This document shows, in pieces, positions 50,954-58,432 of a DNA stretch of 64,000 bases. The position numbers and the translations under genes are program-made. The stretch comes from Paludibaculum sp. (GTDB lineage Bacteria > Acidobacteriota > Terriglobia > Bryobacterales > Bryobacteraceae). The DNA lies in contig JARKQJ010000170.1 in assembly GCA_029973955.1 (NCBI GenBank), positions 57,470 through 121,469 of the forward strand, given 5' to 3'. The number at the start of each line of letters is the position of its first letter. The first letter of the stretch is position 1. The notes below the pieces were generated by a model. It saw only the letters and a program-made list of their open reading frames with translations. It was not told the origin of the DNA and did not search any database.

Positions 50954-52907
50954 TCTCGCTCTTCTCCGCCAGCGCCGCCCGCCCGGCCGCCAGCACCTCC
51001 AGAATCTTCTCCACGTCGTACACCGCCCCGCCCCACGCTCCGCCGCTCACATCCTGCAGCGCCGCCCACAGCCGCGTGTCGTCCGGCAGTAGCGGGTCGG
51101 CCGCCAGATCCTCCCGCGGCGTCCTTTCGCTCAAATCCACACCCACCACATTCACCGTCCCCTCCAGCCTGTTTCTATCGATCACAATCTCGATCACATC
51201 TCCATCCCGCAGCTTCCCCAGCGGCCCTCCGGCCAGCGCCTCCGGCGACACGTGCCCGATGCACGCCCCCGTCGACACCCCCGAAAACCGCGCGTCCGTC
51301 AAGAGCGCCACGTGCTTTCCAAACGGCAAATACTTCAACGCCGACGTCAACTGATACGTCTCTTCCATCCCCGACCCCAACGGACCCCGGCACGCCAGCA
51401 CCAGCACGTCGCCCGCCTGAATCTTCCCATCCTTGATCGCCGCAATCGCCGCCGCTTCCGTCACGAACACCCGCGCCGGCCCGCGCTTCCTGTACACCCC
51501 GTCCTCGTCCACCACGCTCCGGTCGATCGACGTCGCCTTGATCACCGAGCCCTCTGGAGCCAGGTTCCCCTTCGGAAAACACACCGTCGACGTGATTCCG
51601 CGCCCCCGCGCCTCCGCCGGACTCATGATCACATCCCCCGTCGCAATCCCATCTCTCTCTTCCAGCAGCTTCCTCAAAACCCTCCGCCGCTCGCTCTGCT
51701 CCCACCAGTCCAAAGCCTCGCCCAGCGTCACCCCCGACGCCGTCTTCACTCCCGTCTTCAACAAACCCTCCCGCCGCAGGTGCAACATCACCTCCGGCAC
51801 CCCGCCTGCCAGAAATACCTGCACCGTCGGGAAGTTCCGCGGCCCGTTCGGCAGCGCGTCCACAATCCGCGGTACCGCCCGGTTCACCCGCGCCCAATCG
51901 TCCACTGCCGGCCGCTTCAACCCCGCATGGTAGGCCACCGCCGCCAGATGCAGAATCAGGTTCGTCGATCCCCCGAACGCCGCATGCACCACCAGCGCAT
52001 TCTCCAGCGACTCCCCGGTCAACAGATCCGCCATAGTCCATCCGCGCGACTTCATCAGCAGCGCCGCCCGCGCCGACCGCCGCGCCATGTCCAGCCAGAT
52101 CGCCTGCCCCGACGGCGCCAGCGCCGCATGCGTCAGCGTCATCCCAAACGCCTCCGCCACTACCTGCGAAGTCGCCGCCGTCCCCAGGAACTGGCACCCG
52201 CCCCCCGGCGTCGCGCACGCTCTGCACCCCATCTCCGCCGCATACTCCAGCGTGATCTCGTTGTGCGCATACCGCGCCCCAATCGACTGGATCACCGCCG
52301 CGTCTTCCCCGCTCTCCGGCGGCAGCGTCACCCCACCCGGCACCAGCACGCACGGCAACTCCCGCTGCGCCGCCAGCGCCATCATCATCGCCGGCAGACC
52401 CTTATCGCACGTCGCCACCCCCAGCACTGCCCCCCGCCGCGGCAGCGATCGAATCAGCCGCCGGAACACCGTCGCCGCATCGTTCCTGTATGGCAGCGAA
52501 TCGAACATCGCCGGTGTGCCTTGGCTCCGCCCATCGCACGGATCCGAGCAGTACGCCGCAAACGGCACCGCGTCCAGCTCTTTCAACTCCCGCGCCGCCG
52601 CCTCCACCTGCAGACTCACTTCCCAATGCCCCGTGTGATACCCCAGCGCCACCGGCCGCCCGTCTGGGCCCCGCAGCCCCCCATGCGTCGAGAGGATCAG
52701 TACTTCGTCCCCGCCCAGCTTCGCCGGCTCCCATCCCATCCCCGCGTTCATCGTCCAGCCAAACAAATCCCCCGACGGCGCATTCCTCAGCATCTCCGCC
52801 GTAAACGGCAGCGACCCCGCCGGCCCCGCCGCTTTCGACGATACATCCCACAACCCGCGGTCCCCGGAGTCCAAAACGGTAGAAACGGACGGTATTTGCT
52901 TGCCCAT
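50946..52907 (-). CDS. YjhG/YagF-type dehydratase (D-xylonate dehydratase family)
   Basis: A 653-residue IlvD/Edd-family dehydratase of the YjhG/YagF branch, which also has about 655 residues. Shared blocks are [67 protein letters not shown] and [17 protein letters not shown]. The cysteines in those blocks fit the Fe-S cluster ligands of the family. E. coli YjhG and YagF dehydrate D-xylonate to 2-keto-3-deoxy-D-xylonate; other aldonates may be substrates here. It overlaps the downstream permease gene by 8 nt. The RBS is weak (AGAGACAG). Confidence 0.92.
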   Translation of the reverse strand: MGKQIPSVSTVLDSGDRGLWDVSSKAAGPAGSLPFTAEMLRNAPSGDLFGWTMNAGMGWEPAKLGGDEVLILSTHGGLRGPDGRPVALGYHTGHWEVSLQVEAAARELKELDAVPFAAYCSDPCDGRSQGTPAMFDSLPYRNDAATVFRRLIRSLPRRGAVLGVATCDKGLPAMMMALAAQRELPCVLVPGGVTLPPESGEDAAVIQSIGARYAHNEITLEYAAEMGCRACATPGGGCQFLGTAATSQVVAEAFGMTLTHAALAPSGQAIWLDMARRSARAALLMKSRGWTMADLLTGESLENALVVHAAFGGSTNLILHLAAVAYHAGLKRPAVDDWARVNRAVPRIVDALPNGPRNFPTVQVFLAGGVPEVMLHLRREGLLKTGVKTASGVTLGEALDWWEQSERRRVLRKLLEERDGIATGDVIMSPAEARGRGITSTVCFPKGNLAPEGSVIKATSIDRSVVDEDGVYRKRGPARVFVTEAAAIAAIKDGKIQAGDVLVLACRGPLGSGMEETYQLTSALKYLPFGKHVALLTDARFSGVSTGACIGHVSPEALAGGPLGKLRDGDVIEIVIDRNRLEGTVNVVGVDLSERTPREDLAADPLLPDDTRLWAALQDVSGGAWGGAVYDVEKILEVLAAGRAALAEKSESA

Positions 52908-52992
52908 CGGATCTGTCTCTTCATCATAGTTTGCCGTCCCGGCTGGCCGTGGGCCAAAATGAAATGATCCTGTTCAACCTGGAGCCCCGTCC

Positions 52993-53514
52993 TTGCTACA
53001 GAACCACAGCGCACCGCACAACAGCTCCGGTCTGGTCGCCGTCTACCCCGGATCTTTCGATCCCGTCACTGCCGGACACCTCGACCTCATTCAGCGCTGC
53101 GCCCCCCTCGTGGGGCGCCTCGTCGTCGCCGTCCTTCGCAATGCCCACAAACAACCCCTCTTCTCTCTCGAAGAACGCGTTCAGATGCTCCGCGAAGTCC
53201 TCAGCGATTACCCCAACGTCGAGGTAGACTCCTTCGACGGCCTCCTCGTCGACTACGCCCAGCACAAAAAGGCCCGCCTGCTTCTGCGCGGCATCCGCGC
53301 CATCTCCGACTACGAATACGAGCTTCAGATGGCACTCATGAACCGCCGCCTCGCCCCTGACATCGAAACAATGTTTATGATGGCAGGAGAGGCTTATTCT
53401 TTCATCAGCTCCAAACTCGTGAAAGAAGTCATCGGACTGGGCGGCGATGTCAGAGGCTTGGTTCCCCCGTCCGTTGAACTGGCTCTTATGAAACGATTCC
53501 CGCGAAAACCCTAA
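52993..53514 (+). CDS. coaD: Phosphopantetheine adenylyltransferase
   Basis: A 173-residue CoaD. The nucleotidyltransferase motif YPGSFDPVTAGHLD (T-x-G-H) lies near residues 18-31, LLRGIRAISDYEYELQMALMNRRL is the family mid block, and the ISSSxVKE-type motif reads SFISSKLVKEV. It makes dephospho-CoA from ATP and 4'-phosphopantetheine, the penultimate step of CoA synthesis. The start is a TTG at 52993, with GGAG 8 nt upstream. About twelve residues before the first strand are longer than usual, so a later start is possible. It is divergent from the dehydratase gene. Confidence 0.94.
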   Translation: MLQNHSAPHNSSGLVAVYPGSFDPVTAGHLDLIQRCAPLVGRLVVAVLRNAHKQPLFSLEERVQMLREVLSDYPNVEVDSFDGLLVDYAQHKKARLLLRGIRAISDYEYELQMALMNRRLAPDIETMFMMAGEAYSFISSKLVKEVIGLGGDVRGLVPPSVELALMKRFPRKP

Positions 53515-53638
53515 CCGGGGCCCTTCCGCGATGAATCTCAATCCCGGTGCAAGCGGGTCTTCTTTCACGGCCGTACTGGGCCGGCCGCACGCACCTGATG
53601 GCAATTGAAGGCAATCTAAAGGCAGAGCGTTTCACTCC

Positions 53639-54826
53639 ATGCAACAGTCGTCTATCTCCCTGGCTGACCGGATCCATTTGATCAGCGTCTCCTCCACCGC
53701 CCGCGTCTCGGCCGAAGCGGAAAAACTCCGCCGCGCCGGCCACGATGTCGTCGATTTCGGCGTCGGCGAGCCCGACTTCCCCACCCCCGATAACATCAAG
53801 CGAGCCGCCATCGCCGCCCTCGATCAGAACTTCACCAAATACACCGCCATGGCCGGCGTCCAGGAACTCCGCCAGGCCGTCTGTGACCGCCATAAACTCG
53901 ACTTCGGCACCTCCTACTCCGTGCCCGAATGCGTCGTCTCCGTCGGCGGCAAGCACGCCATCTTCAATACCGCCCAGGTCCTCATCAACGAAGGCGACGA
54001 GGTCATCATCCCCGTCCCCTACTGGGTCACCTACTACGACGTCGTCAACTTCTCCGGCGGCAAGGCCGTCCTCGTCGAAACCCAGGAAAGCGAAGGCTTC
54101 GCCCTCACCGCCGCCCAGATCGAAAAGGCCATCACGCCCAAAACCCGCCTCATCCTCGTCAACTCGCCCTGTAACCCCTCCGGCGCCCTGGTCGAACGCG
54201 CCGAGTTCGAAAAGATCGCTCACCTCGCCAAAAAGCACGGCATCTTCCTCATGACCGATGAGTGCTACTGCCGCTTCCTCTACGACAGCGATCCTTACTC
54301 CGTCGCGGCGCTCCCCGGCATGAAGGAAACCGTCATCGTCGCCGGCTCGCTCTCCAAAACCTACGCCATGACCGGCTGGCGCATCGGCTTCACTCTCGCC
54401 CCCGCCGAAATCTGCTCCGCCATCATCAAGCTCCAGTCCCACTCCACCTCCAACCCCACCTCCATCGCCCAGAAGGCCGCCATCGAAGCCCTCACCGGCG
54501 ACCAGAGCTCCGTCGACGTCATGCTCGCCGAATACCGCAACCGCCGCGCCTATGTCGTCGAACGCCTCCGCGCCATGCCCGGCGTCACCTGCCCCGAACC
54601 CCGCGGCGCGTTCTACGCCTACCCCAACATCAACGGCGCTCTCGGCGCCGAAGGCCTCCGCTCCCCCATGCAGTTCGCCGAAAAGCTCCTCGCCGAATCC
54701 CACGTCGCCGTCGTCCCCGGCGAAGCCTTCGGCACCGAACACCACGTCCGCATCTCCTACGCCACCTCCATGGAGAACATCAGGAAAGGCCTCGACCGCA
54801 TCGAAGCCTTCCTCCGGGCCAACTAA
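53639..54826 (+). CDS. aspC: Aspartate aminotransferase-like class I aminotransferase
   Basis: A 395-residue fold-type I PLP enzyme. It begins LADRIHLISVSSTARVSAEAEKL, then VVDFGVGEPDFPTPDNI, KYTAMAGVQELRQAV, the NSPCNPSGA block, and the PLP lysine in GSLSKTYAMTGWRIGF near residue 239. The C-terminal Arg for the substrate carboxylate is in HVRISYATSME. This pattern matches the Ib subgroup of aspartate/prephenate aminotransferases common in bacteria. It transfers an amino group between aspartate or related acids and 2-oxoglutarate. It lies 124 nt after coaD. A GC hairpin follows the stop codon. Confidence 0.9.
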   Translation: MQQSSISLADRIHLISVSSTARVSAEAEKLRRAGHDVVDFGVGEPDFPTPDNIKRAAIAALDQNFTKYTAMAGVQELRQAVCDRHKLDFGTSYSVPECVVSVGGKHAIFNTAQVLINEGDEVIIPVPYWVTYYDVVNFSGGKAVLVETQESEGFALTAAQIEKAITPKTRLILVNSPCNPSGALVERAEFEKIAHLAKKHGIFLMTDECYCRFLYDSDPYSVAALPGMKETVIVAGSLSKTYAMTGWRIGFTLAPAEICSAIIKLQSHSTSNPTSIAQKAAIEALTGDQSSVDVMLAEYRNRRAYVVERLRAMPGVTCPEPRGAFYAYPNINGALGAEGLRSPMQFAEKLLAESHVAVVPGEAFGTEHHVRISYATSMENIRKGLDRIEAFLRAN

Positions 54827-54837
54827 TTCCTTGCTGC

Positions 54838-54861
54838 GAGGCAGGCGCCCACGCCTGCCTC
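54838..54861 (+). terminator. GC hairpin after aspartate aminotransferase gene
   Basis: GAGGCAGGCG (54838-54847) and CGCCTGCCTC (54852-54861) form a perfect 10-bp stem with loop CCCA, 11 nt after the stop codon. There is no T tract, so termination strength is uncertain. Confidence 0.5.
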
Positions 54862-54942
54862 CCGCCCCCAGACCCGGCTCTCGGCGAACCACCTCAAGGC
54901 GAATCGGTTACCCTAAAAGTACCCTGGCAGGTGCCCGTATCC

Positions 54943-55485
54943 GTGACTCGCTGGCTCCCACTCATCCTCCTCACCTTCTTCCTTACCGCCTGCTCCTCCC
55001 AGGCCGACCGCGAACCCACCCTCGCCCAGGCCTACACCGGCCCCGTCTCCCTCCAGGTCCGCGACGAACTCGCCGCCCGCGCCGAACTCGTTGCCACCCT
55101 CAAGCACGGTGAACGCATCGACATCATCGGCCAACGCCGCCGCTTCTACAAGGTCCGCACCTCCACCGGCGCCGTCGGCTGGGTCGACGGCCGCCAACTC
55201 CTTACCACCAGCGACATGGACGCCCTCCAGACTCTCGCCGAACGCGCCGCCAAGGCCCCCTCCCAAGGCCGCGCCACCGTCTTTGAACCGCTCAACGTCC
55301 ACTCCGCCCCCAACCGCCAGGCCCCCAGCTTCTTCCAGATCGCCCCCGACGCCCAGGCCGACGTCATCGCCTACGAACGACATCCCCGCGTCCCCTTCGT
55401 CGCCCCCGAGTTCATCCCTGCGCCCCCCGTCCGCCCCACCCGCAAGAAGGCGAAAAAACTGGAATTCCCTCCCCCGCCCCCCTGA
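54943..55485 (+). CDS. SH3-domain lipoprotein, N-terminal part of a frameshifted gene
   Basis: 180 residues: signal peptide with lipobox LTAC (MTRWLPLILLTFFLTAC), a bacterial SH3-like domain (about 30-90, VRDELAARAELVATLKHGER and GAVGWVDGRQLL), a second partial SH3-like region (LNVHSAPNRQAPSFF) and a proline-rich end. The frame closes at TGA directly after a run of cytosines. The following frame, from about 55482, encodes the remainder of the same protein. One extra C in the run 55477-55482 would join both parts. The GTG at 54943 starts the signal peptide; a GTG at 54931 is an alternative. Function: envelope-anchored, ligand unknown. Confidence 0.75.
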   Translation: MTRWLPLILLTFFLTACSSQADREPTLAQAYTGPVSLQVRDELAARAELVATLKHGERIDIIGQRRRFYKVRTSTGAVGWVDGRQLLTTSDMDALQTLAERAAKAPSQGRATVFEPLNVHSAPNRQAPSFFQIAPDAQADVIAYERHPRVPFVAPEFIPAPPVRPTRKKAKKLEFPPPPP

Positions 55486-55493
55486 CGCCCCCC

Positions 55494-56072
55494 ATGGACG
55501 ATTGGACCCTCATCCGTTCCAAAGACGGCAGAGCCGGCTGGGTCCTCACCCGCATGCTCTTCATGGCCATCCCCGACGAGGTCGCTCAATATGCCGAGCG
55601 CGCCCGCATCGCCGCCTACTTCTCCATCGGCGCCGTATCCAGCCACGGCGAAACCAAGCCCGTCTGGCTCTGGGCAACCCTCTCCCAGCCCGGCGCCGGC
55701 AACGACTTCGACAACCTCCGGATCTTTACCTGGAGTCCCCGCCGCCGCCGCTACGAAACCTCGTTCATCGAACGCGGCATCAACGGCTCCCTCCCCATCC
55801 TCATCCACGCCAGCCCCGACCCCGCCACCGCCGCCAGCTTCCGCGTCGTCGTCGTCGAAAAGAACGGCGCCCGCGTCGAGCGCGATTACGCCCTCTCCTC
55901 CTTCCGCGCCCACATCGTCTCCCGCCGCCCCGCCCAGCCCCACCCACCCTGGTACGTCGCCCCCATCCGCAAACGCCCCACCATCCCCACCGAGGATGAC
56001 GAAGATCCACCCAACACCACTCCCCCAGGCAAATCCCTCCTGGACCGCCTCAAAGACCGCTTCCGCCGCTAG
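55494..56072 (+). CDS. C-terminal part of the frameshifted SH3-domain lipoprotein
   Basis: 192 residues from the first ATG in this frame, but it lacks any signal peptide or independent ribosome-binding site. It begins in the middle of an SH3-like domain, DDWTLIRSKDGRAGWVLTRML, and continues with VPDEVAQYAE-like (here IPDEVAQYAERARIAAYF) and a beta-rich part, FTWSPRRRRYETSFIERG. The C-terminus is Pro/Arg-rich. It is best read as the second half of the lipoprotein encoded at 54943-55485. It ends 8 nt before a palindromic repeat array. If the frameshift is real, this half is probably not made. Confidence 0.65.
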   Translation: MDDWTLIRSKDGRAGWVLTRMLFMAIPDEVAQYAERARIAAYFSIGAVSSHGETKPVWLWATLSQPGAGNDFDNLRIFTWSPRRRRYETSFIERGINGSLPILIHASPDPATAASFRVVVVEKNGARVERDYALSSFRAHIVSRRPAQPHPPWYVAPIRKRPTIPTEDDEDPPNTTPPGKSLLDRLKDRFRR

Positions 56073-56079
56073 AAGCCAA

Positions 56080-56276
56080 GCGAAACCGTATTCCCCCGAG
56101 ACAAACTCTAGCGGCCACCGTGGTGCCATATTCCCCCGAGACAAAGTCTCGGGGCCACCGTGCAGCCCGATCCCCCCGTGGTGCCATATTCCCCCGAGAC
56201 GAAGTCTCGGGGCCACCGTGCAGCCATATTCCCCCGAGACGAAGTCTCGGGGCCACCGTGGTGCCCTATCCCCCCC
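56080..56276. repeat. Array of about four ~40-bp palindromic repeats
   Basis: Units read roughly CCATATTCCCCCGAGAC, a 3-nt loop (GAA or AAA), GTCTCGGGG and CCACCGTG. The arms CCCCGAGAC and GTCTCGGGG pair perfectly over 9 bp in the copies at 56134-56154, 56192-56212 and 56232-56252; the first unit is decayed. The array fills the gap between two convergent genes, from 8 nt after one stop codon to directly before the other. Minus-strand reading frames in it (PRDFVSGEYG) are artefacts of the repeat. Confidence 0.9.
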
Positions 56277-57038
56277 TCAGAACTCCACCCGATCCATAGC
56301 CAGAAACTCCCGAATATGCGGATGCGGACACTCCTCCAGCCCCTCCACCCGCCCAAAGTAAATCACGCGCCCCTCAAACAACACCACCACCGTATCCGCC
56401 ACTCTCCGCATCAGATCCAGATCGTGTGTCACCACCACCGACGTCAACCTCAACTGCTTCTTCAGCCGCAGCATCAGGCTCGCCAGCCGGTCCGACATGA
56501 TCGGATCCACCATCGTCGTTGGCTCATCGTACAAAATGCACTCCGGCTGAGCCGCCAGTGCCCGCGCCATCGCCACCGCCCGCCGGTGCCCCGTCGACAG
56601 ATCCGACGGGTAACTATCCTCGTATTCCCCCAGATCCACCATCTCCAGCAGCCCGCGCACCACGTCCATCCGGTTCACTTCGTTGTAGTCTTCCCGCAAC
56701 TCCAACGAAAACAATATGTTCTCACCCACCGTCAGCGAATCGAACAGCGCCCCGCTCTGGAACACCATCGTCACCTTCCGCCGGATCTCCCGCCACTCCG
56801 CTTCCTGCAGATCCGTCACATCCCGGTATCCCACGATGATCCGCCCCTCATCCGGCCGCAGAAACCCCATGATGTGCTTCAGGCTCACACTCTTCCCCAC
56901 CCCGCTCCGCCCGATAATCCCCAACGTCTGCCCCGCATCCACATGAAATGAGCAATCGACTAAAACGGGGCTGTCGAACGTCTTAGAGACGTGCCGAAAC
57001 TCCAGGTAATGGGGATAACTGTCGACTACACCAGACAT
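56277..57038 (-). CDS. MlaF-like ABC transporter ATP-binding protein
   Basis: A 253-residue ATPase of the MlaF/Mkl type, which energises phospholipid (Mla) or mammalian-cell-entry transporters. Walker A is GRSGVGKS, the Q-loop is FQSGALFDSLTV (a hallmark of the Mla/Mce ATPases), and Walker B is ILYDEPTTMVDP. The signature segment reads LSTGHRRAVAMARA where LSGG is usual. The ATG at 57038 has GGAGGA 9 nt upstream (57048-57053) and lies inside the end of mobA. No MlaE permease or MlaD protein gene is adjacent, so its partners must lie elsewhere. Confidence 0.88.
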   Translation of the reverse strand: MSGVVDSYPHYLEFRHVSKTFDSPVLVDCSFHVDAGQTLGIIGRSGVGKSVSLKHIMGFLRPDEGRIIVGYRDVTDLQEAEWREIRRKVTMVFQSGALFDSLTVGENILFSLELREDYNEVNRMDVVRGLLEMVDLGEYEDSYPSDLSTGHRRAVAMARALAAQPECILYDEPTTMVDPIMSDRLASLMLRLKKQLRLTSVVVTHDLDLMRRVADTVVVLFEGRVIYFGRVEGLEECPHPHIREFLAMDRVEF

Positions 57039-57589
57039 TTCTGCCATTCCTCCGGGGTGTTGACGTTCTTGAGAAACTCTTTCGATTGAACCGGATACAG
57101 AGAAACCAGCAGATGATCCAGCAAACCGCGAACCGCGTACCGGCCGCCCTCCAGCGCCTCCGTCACCTTCTCCAGAACCCGCCTGTGGTACACCGCGCAC
57201 AACGGCTCAGCCGCGCCTTCCCGGCCCGCCTGCGCCGCCACCACGTCTGCCTCGCTCCCCTCCGCCGCCTCCAGCAGCCCCCGCAACAGCCCTTCCTCCA
57301 CGCCCGGCATGTCGCAGGCCACAATCAGGTTCCACTCCGCCTCGCCCGCCTTCAGCGCCGCTTCAATCCCGCTCAGCGGTCCGCACCCGGCATAGCTCTC
57401 TTCCAGGCACCTCAATCCCAAATGGCCGTATCGATCCCCCCCTCCCACCAGCGTCACTCGCCCGGCAGCCTTGCGCGCCTCACCCGCCACCCACTCCACC
57501 AGGGTCGTCCCTCTGTAGCTCAGCAGTGCCTTGTCACACCCCATCCGTCGGCTGCTCCCACCCGTCAACACAAATGCGGCGCCCGGCAT
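57026..57589 (-). CDS. mobA: Molybdenum cofactor guanylyltransferase
   Basis: A 187-residue MobA. The nucleotide-binding start is FVLTGGSSRRMGCDKALL, near the family pattern L-A-G-G-x-S-x-R-M-G-x-D-K. Later blocks are ESYAGCGPLSGIEAAL, ACDMPGVE (metal-binding Asp) and GREGAAEPLCAVYH. It attaches GMP to molybdopterin to form the guanine dinucleotide cofactor. The gene ends inside the start of the MlaF-like gene (overlap of 13 nt), suggesting coupled translation of unrelated functions. No other molybdenum cofactor genes are in the window. Confidence 0.92.
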   Translation of the reverse strand: MPGAAFVLTGGSSRRMGCDKALLSYRGTTLVEWVAGEARKAAGRVTLVGGGDRYGHLGLRCLEESYAGCGPLSGIEAALKAGEAEWNLIVACDMPGVEEGLLRGLLEAAEGSEADVVAAQAGREGAAEPLCAVYHRRVLEKVTEALEGGRYAVRGLLDHLLVSLYPVQSKEFLKNVNTPEEWQKCLV

Positions 57590-57670
57590 GAGACAATTTT
57601 AGCAGCCGGTCAAGGGCCTTCCCCTAATCGATTCAGGCGATTCGACGTTCTCCAGACACTGTTTCAGGGC

Positions 57671-57676
57671 TATAAT
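57671..57676 (+). promoter_or_regulatory. Consensus -10 box upstream of lytic transglycosylase
   Basis: TATAAT lies 30 nt before the ATG at 57707, in the gap after the divergent mobA gene. No good -35 box is seen at 16-18 bp spacing. It is the clearest -10 element in the window. Confidence 0.55.
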
Positions 57677-57706
57677 CGTAAAAACGGATTGACACACTTT
57701 TGTTTG

Positions 57707-58423
57707 ATGATCGGAATCCTCGCCGTTCTGCCGGCCCTCGCTTCAGCCGCTGAGGCCACGCAGATCTCGTCCACCGTGCGCGCTGATTCGCGCACCGGGC
57801 GCCTCGTGCGCCGCACCGTCGTCGCACCCACCCCCGTCGCCGCCCGCGCCGTGGCCCCCAAGCTCATCGCCCCCAAAGACATCCCCTCACCGGCCCTCCC
57901 CGCGCCCACCCATACCGCAGCCATCGACGAAATCGTCGAGCAAGCCGCCCGCGCCCACAGCGTGGACCCCCTCCTCGTCCATTCCGTCATCCGCGTCGAA
58001 AGCAACTACGACCCCTTCGCCGTCTCCCCCAAGGGCGCCGCCGGCCTCATGCAACTCATCCCCGCCACCGCCCGCCGCTTCGGCGTCTCCAACAGCTTCG
58101 ATCTCCGCGAAAACATCACCGCCGGCGTCAAATACCTCAAGTATCTCCAGAACCTCTTCGGCGACGACCGCCTCGCCCTCGCTGCCTACAACGCCGGCGA
58201 AGGCGCCGTCCAGCGCTACGGCAACATCCCCCCTTTCCCCGAAACCGAACAGTACGTCTACAAGGTCGGCAAACAATACGGCGAAGCCCGCAAACGCCAG
58301 CAGCCGCAGCCCTCTGAAAAACAGCAGGCCGCCGTCCAGCCTGCTCAGCCGCAGCCCGAACCCTTGCGCCAACTCGAAGTCACCACTGACGCCGAGGGCC
58401 GCGTGATTCTGAAGACTCGCTAG
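57707..58423 (+). CDS. Lytic transglycosylase (SLT domain)
   Basis: A 238-residue exported protein with a short signal segment (MIGILAVLPALASA), a low-complexity Ala/Pro/Arg part to about residue 70, then a Slt-type domain. The catalytic Glu98 is in HSVIRVESNYDPFAVS, followed by GAAGLMQLIPATA, the ITAGVKYLKYL helix and ALAAYNAGEGAV. It cleaves peptidoglycan to 1,6-anhydro-muropeptides in the periplasm. The frame is open upstream across mobA sequence, but the -10 box at 57671 makes such a start impossible; a TTG at 57689 is an alternative. The amidase gene follows immediately. Confidence 0.92.
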   Translation: MIGILAVLPALASAAEATQISSTVRADSRTGRLVRRTVVAPTPVAARAVAPKLIAPKDIPSPALPAPTHTAAIDEIVEQAARAHSVDPLLVHSVIRVESNYDPFAVSPKGAAGLMQLIPATARRFGVSNSFDLRENITAGVKYLKYLQNLFGDDRLALAAYNAGEGAVQRYGNIPPFPETEQYVYKVGKQYGEARKRQQPQPSEKQQAAVQPAQPQPEPLRQLEVTTDAEGRVILKTR

Positions 58424-58427
58424 GAGG
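58422..58427 (+). promoter_or_regulatory. Shine-Dalgarno site for a probable CTG start
   Basis: AGGAGG, overlapping the transglycosylase stop codon, lies 5 nt before the CTG at 58433 that opens the amidase signal peptide. Confidence 0.55.
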
Positions 58428-58432
58428 ACCCT

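Noticed and set aside
54262..54942. N-terminal extension of the SH3 lipoprotein gene into the aminotransferase gene
   Set aside because: It is Arg-rich shadow sequence in another frame of aspC; the lipoprotein signal peptide starts at 54943.
56080..56276. CRISPR array
   Set aside because: Units are adjoining and similar over their whole length, without unique spacers of uniform size, and no cas genes are present.
57086..57706. N-terminal extension of the lytic transglycosylase gene
   Set aside because: It is antisense to mobA and lies upstream of the TATAAT box at 57671.
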